Positions 23,404-34,617 of a DNA stretch of 64,000 bases are shown here, in pieces. The first letter of the stretch is position 1. Each line of letters opens with the position of its first letter. Under the pieces are notes generated by a model. The model was not told the DNA's origin, ran no database searches, and saw only the letters and a program-made list of their open reading frames with translations. Origin of the DNA: Atherix ibis (lineage: Eukaryota > Arthropoda > Insecta > Diptera > Athericidae); assembly GCA_958298945.1 (NCBI GenBank), contig OY282606.1, forward strand, positions 45,955,920 through 46,019,919, read 5' to 3'. Position numbers and translations under genes: made by a program.

Positions 23404-25173
23404 CTAACATCTATCGCAGATATCTAAGTACGGTCTAGAATTACTGAATTAAATAATTCTAGATGACATGCCTGTGGGGTTTTGGTAAATTGCAAGCTAT
23501 CTTGTCTTCTGTCTACAAAATTCCCACATCTATTTAGAAATAATAAACACAAAACAGAACCTATCTCGTCTCTTGCATCTAGCTCTCTATAGAGTCTCTC
23601 TGTGGATCATTTTTATGGACAAAGTTAAAAATTTTGTATAATAATTTTATGAACCTATAAGAACCTCTGTTTTCCGGAGATTCAAGAAAATGTCATCAAT
23701 AATTATAAGTCCAAATTTTTTTTGAGATCAGAATATTCCAAAGTTCCGTACCGTAAGTCTAGATAGGTTTAGAAATTATATTTTAATTGCTGTGACATTC
23801 TTGACCACAAATCAATAATCAGAAAGCCAAATTTGTGGTAACTATCTGGGAGAAGAGAATAGAAACGTTTAAAAAGGTGTTTTTTTTAATCTACTTAAAA
23901 TAATAATCATTATTTTTTAAAATTATCAGCATTTATTGTTATAAAATTTCAGTATCAGTAAAAAAAAATTATTTTATCAAAGTTGTGTTTATATACAAAA
24001 AGTACCATTTTTAAAAAGAAATTATTTAAAAATATATTTTAATTTAATGTTTTTAAATTTTTTGCTTTTATTCCATTTTCATAAATTATTTTTTGTGTAA
24101 TGTATTTTTGTCGCATACTGTTTTCGATGTATCCTAATTTAACGTGTACTATCATTACCTGCTGCCACCTGCTTGGTTTCATTGATAAATGCAAATGCCT
24201 AGAAAGCTCTGCACTAAAATAACTGCTCATAAACGGGTAAAAGTTTAAATGCGTACCATTTACGTATCTATCTTTATTTACGTATGCATTTATCTTAACA
24301 ATTAAATATGAGCTTTTGTATTTAGATTTATGTATACGAATACGTACACACGTATTTGATGATTGCCTTGGCTGAAGGGGTGATTCTTTTATGCAGCAGC
24401 AACAACAACTTCAACTTTGAAAGAACATACGAAGAAAAAGAATTAATAAAAGTTAGTTTTTTACACTTGTCGTCACTACAGTTATAGTGTTAATTGAAGC
24501 ATCTTCACTGAATTTTTTATGGTTTAAAAAGAAAACTTCTACCAACTTTTCCCCTCGCGCTTCAGCTTTTGCACGCACAACACCCTTTACCGTTTGTTAT
24601 TCGCCTTTTTTCTGCATATAATCTTCGAGAAAATGCTGAATACAATTCTCGTCTCCCTTCTTTTCATTTCAGTGTTTTTCTTTATAAAGTTGATTCAATT
24701 AAACTTTTCCAATTATATAAGTGTACAGAAAAGAAAGTTTCATTAGTTCCAAAAAAGAAGAAAATAAGAAGAAAAAACAAGAAACATTTTATAAACTTTG
24801 TATTCTACTACAATTTTATATTCGCATCTACTACTACTTTTACCTATTTATGTATTTATTATTCATTTCTTAAATGTTTTTTGTCTTGTTTTTTTTTATT
24901 TATTACTTTTATTTTTATTTCTTTTGCTTTTCATTATTCTTATTAATTTTCTTTCCTATATTTTTTTTTGGCATTCGTTTTATTTTTACGTATTCATTTG
25001 CTTTGTTATAAGTTTTCTACTATGAAAATTTATTTATTTCTGAAAAAAATCCTTAAATTTTTTGTTTAATATTTTCAAATTTTATAGCTGTTATTATTCG
25101 GTTGATTTGTGCACATCTATCATTGTTTTCATTGCTGTTGTCTGTCATCTTCATTGGAGTGTGGTGGAGTTGA
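23404..25173. other. AT-rich sequence without recognised gene
   Basis: No exon, repeat family or transposon was recognised. The open frames at 24569-25025 are Phe/Tyr/Leu-rich translations of T-rich DNA. A CAGCAGCAACAACAACTTCA stretch lies near 24395. Confidence 0.5.
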
Positions 25174-25680
25174 ATGAACTATGGTGGATTTTGTTTTAAG
25201 AAATTTTCCTCTCTTAAAGAAGATATGGTGAATTTTTGAGTTTTGAGAATTTTTATCAATTGAGGGTGTGGTGAATTGTTCATTTTTTAATTATTTTCTG
25301 AAATTATTAAGAAAAAGTTGTTTTTTCTTAACTGTAAAATATATGAAAAAAATTTTCTGTTGGGGAAATGGTGATATTTTTTTCATTAAATATATTTTAT
25401 TGTATTTTATAGAAAAAAGGTGAATATTTTTATGCTGAGAACATGGTGATTTTTTTTTATCTTAAACATTTGGGGAAATTTTTGAATTTTTCTGATTTTT
25501 CTTTATTTAAAAAAATTTATGTCAATGAAAACATGGTGAATTTTTCTCTTAAATTTTAAAGAAAATATTTGAATTGATTTTATGGAGGAATAAAAATATA
25601 TTTTCGTATTAAATGTATGGTGAATTTACGTTATTTAAAAAAAATATTGTGAAGTTTTCTCTATTGTAGAAATGAAGTAA
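25174..25680. repeat. Degenerate GGTGAATTTTT repeat field
   Basis: The core TGGTGAATTTT or a one-to-three-base variant recurs at roughly 25178, 25224, 25267, 25365, 25418, 25440, 25527 and 25615, each followed by T-rich then A-rich sequence. Two more cores occur at about 27708 and 27848, beyond the two mariner insertions. The field is therefore probably one old tandem array interrupted by families D and E. Confidence 0.5.
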
Positions 25681-25763
25681 ATGGAAATTTTGCTTTTAGT
25701 TGTGGTAATACTAGTATGCTTATATGGTATTAGGGAAAATGCCGCAAATTTTATTTACAAATA

Positions 25764-26641
25764 TTGGATTGGCAATTAAGTGATTGCAGATTTTGTCAAT
25801 AGATGGTATTAGTAGATTCTTTTGTTATGTCAACGTGTTCAAAGCACCTAATCTATATTGTTTTCTTGTTTGGATTAAAATTAAATTTTTTAATTTAGTA
25901 AAAAATTGTATCGTTTAGCTATTTAGTTTTGTTTTCATCCAAATTTAAAACAGCTTGGCTATGTTAAGAAACTCGATTTATGGATTCCTCATCAGCTTAA
26001 GGAAATTCATTTGACGCAACGAATTAGCATCTGCGATTCGCTTCTGAAACGCAACGAAACGGATCCATTTCTTGAACGACTGATAACAAGCGACGAAAAG
26101 TGGATAGCTTACAACAACGTTAATCGGAAACGATCGTGGGTGATGCGAGATGAACCACCTCAGACGACATTAAAAGCTGAGATGCACCAAAAGAAGATTA
26201 TGCTGTCAGTTTGGTGGCATTATAAAGGAATTCTGCACTTTGAACTTTTACCAAGAAACCAAACGATTAATTCCACAGTGTACGTTCAACAACTCGTCAA
26301 ACTAAGCAATGCAGTTCAAAAAAAGCGGCCAGGATTCGCAAATCGTAAGGGTGTTGTGTTGTCATTATTGGAATTAGGTTGGGATGTGTTGTCACATCCA
26401 CCATATAGCCCTGACTTAGCGCCGTCAGATTACCATTTATTTCGTTCCATGCAGAGTTTTTTGCTGGCAAAAGTAATGAGTTTTACGAACACGTAATTAT
26501 GACACTGCCTGGAAAGATGGCAAAGGGTCATTGACAAAAACGGACAATACCCAATTGAATAAAGTTATACAATATTTTCAAGTAAACATTTTGAATTTTT
26601 CTTCTTATTTAAAATCCGCAATCACTTAGTTGCTAACCAAA
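25764..26641 (+). mobile_element. Mariner family D copy, deleted at both halves
   Basis: An 878-bp element with matching TIRs, reading inward as TTGGATTGGCAATTAAGTGA and TTTGGTTAGCAACTAAGTGA, between TA dinucleotides (25762-25763 and 26642-26643). The transposase is on the plus strand. The first 110 or so codons are deleted; coding resumes near 25955 at the end of the second helix-turn-helix (QLGYVKKLDLWIPHQLKE). An open frame then runs to 26496 with LITSDEKW (first Asp kept, Gly changed to Ser) and YSPDLAPSDYHLF (third Asp kept). The segment with the second Asp (HHDN) is deleted after RKGVV. The tail is frameshifted. Inactive. Confidence 0.85.
26011..26496 (+). pseudogene. Family D transposase fragment
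   Basis: A 161-codon open stretch covering the front of the catalytic domain and its end, with about 20 residues around the second catalytic Asp missing in frame. The deletion keeps the frame, so the fragment looks deceptively intact. It lacks the DNA-binding domain and one of three catalytic residues. Confidence 0.8.
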
Positions 26642-26711
26642 TAATTTAATTCAATTGAAAACGGGTAAACATTTTTATCGAAAGACATTGTCAGTATTTT
26701 TCTCTAAATTA

Positions 26712-27675
26712 CGAGGGTCGTTCAATAAGTCCTTAAAAAAAGATGGAAAAAAACAGTTTTTAAAAAAAAAAATTTTTATTTTTCAACATAATCTCCTTTC
26801 AGCTCTATACACTTTTCCAACCGTTTTTCCAAAATTTTTATCCCGTCCAAAAAATAGGATATCGGAAGTTCTGCAAAATACTCATCCGTTTGAGCAATGA
26901 CGTCCTCGTTGGAAGTGAACCGTCGTCTGCCAAGCCATTTCTTCAGATTGGTGAAAAGAAAATAGTCACTCGGGGCCAAATCTGGTGAATAAGCGGGATG
27001 CTGCAACAATTCCATTCTCAATTCCACAATTTTGGCCATGGAAACAGCGCAGGTGTGCACACGCGCATTGTCCTGATGCAAGAGGATTTTTTTCTTCTTC
27101 AGATGGGGGCGTTTCTCTTTGATTTCCTCGCTCAACTGTTGCAATAACGACGCGTAATACGCTCCTGTTATTGTTTTTCCTTTTTCCAAGTAGTCGATAA
27201 AAATGATGCCCTGCGAATTCCAAAAGACCGTGGCCATCACCTTGCCGGCCGATGGCACAGTTCTTGCCTTCTTCGGAGCCCGTTCACCCTTGAAAATCCA
27301 CTGTGATGACTGTCTCTTAGTTTCTGGAGTGTAGTAGTGTATCCAGGTTTCGTCCACAGTGACATATCGACGAAGGAATTCGGCAGGATTGCGATGAAAG
27401 AGTGCCAACATAGCCTCAGAGTCCACTGCACGATTGCGCTTATTCTCCTCTGAGAGCAAACGCGGCACCCATCTTGCCGAAATTTTTTTCACAGACAATT
27501 TTTCATGCAAAATTGAAGCGACTGTACCTTGTGATATGCCCGTGGCCTCAACTAATTCGCGCACTTTAATTCGCCGATCGTTCAAAATCAGATCGAGGAT
27601 TTTGTCGATGATTTCAGGAGTAGACACCTCAACTGGGCGTCCTGAACGATGTTCATCTTTTGTTGATCAAATTAG
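26712..27675 (-). mobile_element. Mariner family E copy, 5'-truncated
   Basis: The 3' end is present: CGAGGGTCGTTCAATAAGTC directly after TA at 26710-26711. The body is one long minus-strand transposase frame. Homology is lost near 27675, so the 5' TIR, the leader and the first helix-turn-helix are missing. The element sits about 70 bp from family D and inside the GGTGAATTTTT repeat field. Motifs are closest to the irritans-type mariners (WIHYYTPETK, AGKVMATVFW, GDYVEK at the C-terminus); this placement is from recognition, not alignment. Confidence 0.85.
26776..27627 (-). CDS. Mariner transposase, intact catalytic domain, truncated N-terminus
   Basis: A single uninterrupted frame of 283 codons, open further upstream through HRSGRPVEV. 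The listed first codon is GTG inside the protein, not a real start. It contains the second helix-turn-helix (about residues 5-55), then the catalytic triad VTVDETW, LLHQDNARVH and YSPDLAPSDYFLF. There are exactly 34 residues between the second and third Asp, i.e. DD34D. The C-terminus GDYVEK is family-typical. Complete relatives are about 345 residues, so roughly 60 N-terminal residues with the first DNA-binding helices are absent. The lack of any stop or shift makes this the youngest-looking transposase in the window. Confidence 0.85.
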   Translation of the reverse strand: MSTPEIIDKILDLILNDRRIKVRELVEATGISQGTVASILHEKLSVKKISARWVPRLLSEENKRNRAVDSEAMLALFHRNPAEFLRRYVTVDETWIHYYTPETKRQSSQWIFKGERAPKKARTVPSAGKVMATVFWNSQGIIFIDYLEKGKTITGAYYASLLQQLSEEIKEKRPHLKKKKILLHQDNARVHTCAVSMAKIVELRMELLQHPAYSPDLAPSDYFLFTNLKKWLGRRRFTSNEDVIAQTDEYFAELPISYFLDGIKILEKRLEKCIELKGDYVEK

Positions 27676-27689
27676 TGAGGACGTGGTGT

Positions 27690-29499
27690 TTTTTAATTAT
27701 CTTAAATAATTGGGTGAATTTTGAATTTTAGTTAATAAGATTTATGTGATTTTTATTTATTAAGAAAGAAAAAAAATTTCACATATTTCCTCGATTTATT
27801 CGATTGAAGTATTAAGTTATTAAGATTTTTCTTTAGCGAAAATGTGGTGAATTTTTATCTTAAATTCTTGAGATTAAGTGTTAATCTATATTTTTAAGAA
27901 AAAAAAGGCAAATTTTTGTATTATAAAGGCTTATAAATTTTTCTCAATTAAAAACACGAAATAAATTTGAAAGAAATTGAAATTTTCTTTAAAGAAATTT
28001 GTTATTTGTTTATCTTTTGAATGAATACAGCACGCTTGAATGAAAGGACGAACTGAGCATGATGGATAACCTATATTTGCAATAACATAATTATTATCAT
28101 TGTTGTTATAAGTGAGAATATTTTGCAAATATGCGAAAATAAATCCCGAATATTATTCAGCATTTTTCGAAGGTATTGATGTGATGACAGAAAAATATTG
28201 CTGAATACACATAGCTGTTGAAGCAGAAAAATATTGCAAATTTGTTTTCGAACATCGTTCGGGCGTGCTTCTGTTAAACATTTCCTTAGTCTATTTGGCA
28301 ATTTAGAAAAAAAAATTGTTTCTCTTTTTTTTTTAAATATATACAATGATGAATATTATATAAAATGATAAAATATTTTTTATTGTTGCTGCATATACGT
28401 TTGGAAAGAAAATTGTTCTCTTATAGTTCCAGTGTATGTAACGCACTCTATCAGAAATAGTTTGTACTAATTTTTTTTTTATTTTCCAAAAAAATCTCAA
28501 ACGATAGCAATTTTATTTTATTTATTGACATAATAAAACTATAGGAATTTTGTTGAAATAATTCTGTCTAATTTATTATATTTTATTGAAGAATTATTTG
28601 CTATAAGAAGATTTATTAAGGAAAAAAGTATCTCAAAGACTGAAAAGTATCGATTTTTTTGTGTGTGAAAATACAAGAAAATTTGTTTGTTTATGAGAAA
28701 AAAAAGGATAAAAGTTCTAATTTTTTTTGTTGGTATTTTTAACACATGAAGACATTTTCTTTTATTCAGTATGTCTTTTATGATGACTACTTGAATTTTG
28801 ATGACAATGTTCTTTGTGTGTTTTTTTTATCTCCTCCTCAAATTTTTGTTTATATGCAACAAAATTGATGATAGCAGCAGAAATTTATATAATGTGTTCC
28901 TAAATTTAAGCAAAAACAAAGTGGCTAAATTTGGTTTTATTTGAAAAAAGAAAATCTGGAAAAATGGAACAGGAAATTATATTAAAAAAACAACAAATGA
29001 ATAGAAGGTTACTATCGAAATATGGTACTTACAGAATATTTTTACTTACACAAGATAATAAATTATTGTGAATGTAAAGTTGAGGTTTGCTACCCAAATT
29101 GGCTGGTAGATGGACTAGAAGTCATTTCGAAATAGAAAAGCCAGGAAGAGACAGATACAGTTCATAACAAGAAAAATTTACACTCTAAATTATCTTAGAC
29201 CATATCAAATTGTTTTGCTACAAATCCGTATGCGTGCAATCTCGTTTCCACTCCTTATAAAGGGTGAAATCTATAAAAGAAATTAAAAACGATCTGTAAA
29301 TGGGTTTTAAAATAATTTAAATAAATGACCAAAAAAAATACGAAAAAGTAAACTATTCAATTCAATTCGCCTATTGCAGTTCAAGACGAAACAAAAAAGA
29401 AAATTATAATGGGCTTTTAAATAGGGTTGATTTCAAATGGACCGTGTGATCATATTTGAAATGTCAATTGTAAAGAAAATCTTCTAGAACTGTCAGTTG
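27690..29499. other. AT-rich sequence; right remnant of the GGTGAATTTTT field
   Basis: It begins with two further GGTGAATTTT cores (about 27708 and 27848) and then continues as AT-rich sequence with no recognised gene. The minus-strand frame at 28071-28346 is open but has no recognised motif. Confidence 0.4.
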
Positions 29500-30310
29500 T
29501 ATTCAGCAAGGTTTTTAATTTATTCATGGAAAAGATACACGCCTCTAACAACGCTTGGAAATTATGCAATTTTTAAATCAAAATAATCGTTCTTTTATTG
29601 CAACTTATCGTGCACTTCTTTCATAACCGGTCTAGTGTGCTCGCTATTCGTCGAACTGTGGTAAGTATAGAACGCAATCTTTCTTTACACAATGTTCGCG
29701 TGCCATTAAGAAAAAGATCCGGTCGAAGTGCCGAGAATGTTGCTCCCGTTCACGTTTTGATGAAGACCCAAAGCGTTTTCAACATTTGGGACTGTCTGAC
29801 GCAACAAGATGGCGTATTTTTCGGAAACACCGTGAATTTGCTGATTTTTCTCTGGGACAACTTGAAAATGATGCTGATTTTTTCAAGAAAGTCATCTCCT
29901 CAGATGAAGTGCATTTTCTTCTTTCTTCACGAGAAACATTTAAAGAGACCTTCCGATAAAGAGACATTTTGGTGTGGTTTATGGTACGGTGCCATCGAAA
30001 TGAGGGTGGAGTTGCCGTACAGATAGATGATAAGGAACTTTTTGTGTCCTGAATGGAAAGATGCTGATTTAAAAAATATGTGGTTTAAACAAAACGGTGC
30101 TATGTGCCACACAGCCCATGTCATAATCAATTTTTTGCGGGAAAAGTTTGGCCAGTCGGTAATTTCAAGAAATGCAGATGTGAAATGGCCTTCAAGAAGT
30201 TGCGATTTAACATTTCTGGACTTCTTATTGTCGGGTTATTTGAAGTCACTGGTCTATGTCAATGAATCAGCAACCATTTATGCATTAGGATGGCAATTTG
30301 AATGATTTTA
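29500..30310 (+). pseudogene. Degenerate mariner/Tc1-superfamily transposase, nearly full span
   Basis: On the plus strand, starting near 29545, the sequence reads QRLEIMQFLNQNNRSFIATY (first helix), then RSSVLAIRRTV and RKRSGRSAENVAPV. After shifts it reads SSDEVHF-like sequence near 29895, FWCGLWYGAI, WFKQNGAMCHTA and WPSRSCDLTFLDFLLSGYLK. The order matches the transposase lineage also seen at 9340-9830. The second catalytic Asp has become Asn (KQNGA), and there are stops at 29632 and 30026 plus several frame changes. No TIRs were identified. Confidence 0.75.
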
Positions 30311-30579
30311 TTTTCAGAACATTATTGCATTGATTATACTTCAAAATAAAATCAAAAATTGTGCTCTGTTACACACACATACTGTTTTTAAAAAAAAAAT
30401 TATTCTTATTTAGAAACTCCGTCACAAATATCAAAAATGCTCTAATGGATAATAAAACAAAGCATGAAAAAAAAATTTCTATTTTTTTCCACATAATAAA
30501 AAAAAAGTTTCTTTCTATTTTCAATTTATTGGTCGCAATTTTAAGAATTTGCTGACATAGCTCGCTTTGATAGAAAAGC

Positions 30580-30860
30580 TAAACTAAACTAAATTCTATG
30601 CACTGTGCTAGTAGCAGTGCCGTATGTGCTGGTTTGGCTGAATTTTTCATGAATTGCTGACACTGAAAATTCATTCAGCATTAAAGCACACGCCATGCCA
30701 ATGTTAACATTATACATAAATTTGCACAGGTCATGCAATTTGCCAAAGGAAGGGAGAGGATGGAAAATGTTATTCGCTCTTCGATCTCCCGTCTCCACCT
30801 CCTTCAAATCGATGTGCATGCATGCTATGTGGTGATGTATGCTATCGACTTAAATATAAC
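30580..30860. promoter_or_regulatory. Less AT-rich noncoding block upstream of the 31021 exon
   Basis: About 280 bp of higher-complexity sequence with few homopolymers, 160-440 bp upstream of the start-codon exon. A minus-strand 76-codon frame spans it without recognisable motif. Position and composition would suit an enhancer or conserved noncoding element of the plus-strand gene. This rests on context only. Confidence 0.2.
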
Positions 30861-31020
30861 GTTTATCGTTTATATTTTGTTTCATTTTCTTTTCCTTTTC
30901 TTCTTTGCAAATTCCTTTTAGATTTCGTGTAAATCTACTTGTTCCTGATTTTTATTTGTTTTTTTTTCCCTCTGTCTCTCTCTCTCATTTCTCTCGTTGT
31001 CCAATTTTTCTCTAATGCAG

Positions 31021-31113
31021 TGCACATTACTGACCACATCGACCTTATAAAAAATGACCAAAACGAAACAACCAAACAATTTGCTCATAAGAAATAGAGC
31101 TGACGTAAGAAGT
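31021..31113 (+). CDS. Start-codon exon of an unidentified plus-strand gene
   Basis: The exon follows a long pyrimidine tract (30960-31012) and the acceptor TCTAATGCAG ending at 31020. It ends at 31113 before GTAAGT (31114-31119). The ATG at 31054 has AAAA before it (A at -3) and opens 20 codons, starting MTKTKQPNN and ending RADVRS, to the donor in phase 0. Upstream of the ATG all frames contain stops, so 31021-31053 is 5' untranslated. Because the exon starts at an acceptor, at least one further untranslated exon must lie upstream. A second donor, GTAAGA at 31105, sits 9 bp earlier in the same phase and would drop three codons (VRS). The protein is not recognised. Confidence 0.5.
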
Positions 31114-31119
31114 GTAAGT

Positions 31120-33191
31120 ATTCATATAATGAGATAAGCGAGAGTAATTGCCGCAGCGTCAGTAGCTAGGATTTGACCTTCTCAGCTGTTTTGTTTTAGT
31201 CTTTTTTTTGCAATAATGCAATGTTTTATTTATTTATTTATTCTCTGTCTGACATAACATTTCGTGTTTATTATTTGTGAGTTAAAATCAATACGATATA
31301 CTCACGGTGTGTTTGCAATTGTATACGTTGTTGAAATTTTGTGGTGTGTTTACAAATGTGAGTTAAAATCAATGCGATAACAATACGCGGCCAGCTTCAT
31401 ATTTATTTACATACATAAGTCGTCCATATATGTGTACATTTTCAACTAACTTCATTTATATTTACATATTGATGTAAAGAAAAAAAAACCATTCACTTTT
31501 ATGGTCATTTATTTACGAAATTGACAACAATGCAATTTACTATGGAAGGAAAGAATTTCGTTAATGGCTATCATTTCTATTTTATTGCATATTTCATTGA
31601 TTCATTTTATTATTATTAGTGAAATATGTAAAAAAAAAATTGCTAATTTAATGAAAAAAAAACAACAAACATCGATTTTAGGTTAAACATATTATTTAAA
31701 ATATGTATAAAAATTAATTTATAACAATAATTTGCTACATTTTTTGCTATTATTGATGATATTGTTTTTATTTAAGGAGAAATTGGGAAGAAAGAATATT
31801 ATAAAAAATTAAATAATAATTTCTGTAATTTAGTTACAAACTTTTTATTATTGAAGGTAGTAAAATTGCCTAATAAGAAACTGAATTGGTCATGTTTCAT
31901 TTAAAGCATATTTTATTAAAAAGAAAACAACAAAAATAAAAAAAAATCTTTTCAAATATTAAATATTGATTCAAACGATATTTTTGTTTATTATTTTTAA
32001 TATTATGTACTTTTTTGCCAAATATTTTACAATCTCTAAATTACTTTCTTTTCGAATATGAATTGTGATCAGAATTTTTGTTCTTCTCTAAATGATAAAT
32101 TATGTACCTAGTCCTAGCCATGTCAGAAGTTCTCTTTCTCATATACCTAATACAAGAAACCAGATTAAAAGTTTTCATTCATAATTGATTGTTCTTAAAA
32201 AATACAACCCTCGAAGCGCTGATGAGAATCTCAGACATTCTTATGTTGCAGCATGCACAATTTCCAATGTCGCAATGTTATAGAAGCTGCTGCTGCTTTT
32301 ATCAAATAATTTCATTATTTTGTGGGATTTACAACAGGAATGTTCCTTCAAAATTGTCCACAGTTCTTATCTTATATGTCGAGCATTTTTAAAGCAAATT
32401 TTTATTTTATGACCGCCCAATTGCCCAAAAATTTACATTCAATCGTTTCCCAAAACATCTCCGAAATAATCCAAGTTCAAAATCACCTTTAATTATTGTA
32501 GATGTCGTTCCTACGAAAAATGTGCATTTTCGACATTAACTTTTTCTGTTAACATATCAAATTTCCTTCTATACATGCTGTAATATCCCTAACCACAATT
32601 GTTCGTCCTTTTATCAACATTTGTCATCTTATCGTATCGTTTTATAATCTTAATTTTTTTGTGCATAATTTTTTAAACAAACTTACCTAACAAAAGAAAT
32701 ATCTATCTAAAAATAGTTGTATAGTAGTGGTGACATCTATTAGAATTCCTTACAAAAGCTTGTAAAAGAGATAAAAAGTACACAGTTTAGATGATGTCAT
32801 ATTTTATAAATTATTTTAATTAATTTTCGATAATGTTGCAGTATAGATTTTGATGAGATACAATAGTAGAGAAAGGAACGGGATTAGTTTTTATCAAAAA
32901 TATAATAACTAGTTTCCATAATTTTAAAAGGAAATATTCCATTTTTAATTATAGTTTTATATATTCCATGAAATATTTTAAATACGCCGAATAGGTCTAG
33001 GAAAACTACAAATTTCCAAAATCCAGTGAATTTTTTTCGGAACAAATTTAGAAGCATACACAGTGAATAACTTTTCGATGTAATCGATTAGTTAGTCTTT
33101 TGTACCGGATAGTGGCAGAGGTTGCCTGGAGAAGGGCAGGATCAATGGAAATTGGCTATGCAAAATCATGGTTTTTTCATGCAGAAGACTA
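31120..33191. other. AT-rich presumed intron
   Basis: Lies between the proposed exons at 31021 and 36230. No exon or transposon was recognised. At 31283-31383 a short segment containing GAGTTAAAATCAATACGATA recurs about 75 bp later as GAGTTAAAATCAATGCGATA. Otherwise it is A/T-rich filler. Confidence 0.45.
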
Positions 33192-33216
33192 GGGGGTGTG
33201 GGTGGTGGGTGTTGGG
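33192..33216 (+). other. Potential G-quadruplex motif
   Basis: Four runs of at least three G with loops of three to four bases, in a GGGGGTGTGGGTGG type sequence, standing alone in AT-rich DNA. It lies about 135 bp inside the proposed intron of the minus-strand exon at 33351. Folding is predicted from the pattern only. Confidence 0.45.
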
Positions 33217-33350
33217 TATGACGTAGGATGATCTTAGCACGTAGGCCCTTTTGTTAGGAAGGGGTGGTTGTCAGAAGAGAAAAGGTCAATCAGAAGAGGG
33301 AATCATTACAAGAAATAACACGGAAATGACAGAAATGCTCTTTTACTTAC

Positions 33351-33377
33351 CTGGGTCATCGTATTTGCTAACGCCAT
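33351..33377 (-). CDS. Possible first coding exon of a minus-strand gene
   Basis: Read on the minus strand, ATGGCG at 33377 opens nine codons (MALANTMTQ). These end in CCCAG followed by a perfect GTAAGT donor at 33350-33345, in phase 0. The base at -3 is A. The 100 bp upstream on this strand (33378-33480) are CpG-containing and free of long homopolymers, which would fit a 5' untranslated region. If real, the gene continues leftward and is nested antisense to the plus-strand gene. The short coding length makes chance a real possibility. The product is not recognised. Confidence 0.3.
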
Positions 33378-33480
33378 TATATCGGTTGTGGGCTACGAGT
33401 TAACTGAGTGGAGTTAGTCATAAATTTACATTTTCAAAAGCCGACAATTAATAGCGACAATTGTCCGTCCCCCCGTCTTA

Positions 33481-34615
33481 TCATGTTTATTTGGTATACG
33501 TTTTTTTATCAATAAACTTGGAATAATGTTCAAAAGTGGCCAACTTGAATATGCTGCCATTCGGCTAACCAGCCAGCCAGCCTATCCATTATGTTTTTGT
33601 GTAATATTTTACGACTACATTTACCATGGCATGTCGGTATTCATTCGATTATATATTCAGAATATTCTTCTGCCTTTTGTTATGTTGAATTATATAATGA
33701 TGTTGTGTGTGTGAATAGGCCAGACCGTTTACGAAGGTGTATTAAAATCGAACTAAATTTATTTCCAAAATTCGAATGGATAGTAGTCAGGGGTACTAGC
33801 AGCAGGATAACATGAAAGGCTCAACCATTCAAATATGTATGGACAAGGATAAATGGTCTTTTATAACTCCATAAATACAAAATAGCTTTATAGTTTTATG
33901 GGATCAAAATTAATACTTACGGTGTGCATAAATTTTAATGTTTTTATTGATGCTCGTTTTAGCTAAATATACTATAGTTATGTATTGATTTGTAGACCTA
34001 GATTTGACAACGAACTAATATCTGAGAATATATACTTAAATATTAAAATACTTTGTTGAAATGGGTTTTGATTAGTTTAACATCATAATTTAAAAAGTAA
34101 TTTTTTAAAAATATTTTTCAAATGTATTTTAGAGTAATAATTTAATGAAAATCAATTGAATATTATAACTGAAATTTTGATATTCTATAAAATTTGGAAA
34201 AAAATAAATTGAAATTTAAATGAGTGCATATTGTAAAGGTGTGCTACGTTTTCGTTCACTCGTTTATTTTTGGGTAACTTTTCAACGAAATGAATACATT
34301 ATTTTTAAGTGGATATTTATAAAAAATGGTTTCGTAAAATTTAACAAAAAACGTACGTGAACAATGAATTTTTACCTCAAATTGTTACTCATTTTTCTAG
34401 AAAATAAACCACAATTTTAAGTGACCCACAATTTTAAGTAAATATAAATTAGGGTTTCAATTTTACAAAGAAAATGTCTGATTATAATAGTAAATTTAAT
34501 GACAAAATTTGTTTATTTTTAAAATGTAAAAATAAAAAATTTATTTTTTAAATGTAAAAATAAAAAATGAGTGCACTCGTAGCACATCATCCAACTCATA
34601 AGAGATCACTCTGTG
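33481..34615. other. AT-rich sequence without recognised gene
   Basis: Presumed intron. Near its two sides, GAGTGCATATTG...GTGCTACG at about 34220-34250 and GAGTGCACTCGTAGCAC at about 34569-34585 look related and may bound a small decayed insert. Confidence 0.35.
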
Positions 34616-34617
34616 TA

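Noticed and set aside
24569..25025. Two overlapping Phe/Tyr/Leu-rich ORFs resembling membrane proteins
   Set aside because: T-rich DNA gives hydrophobic translations by composition alone; there is no codon bias, signal or homology.
31120..31203. Polypyrimidine and other AG sites near the 31021 exon that could define extra exons
   Set aside because: None is followed by an open segment ending in a consensus donor.
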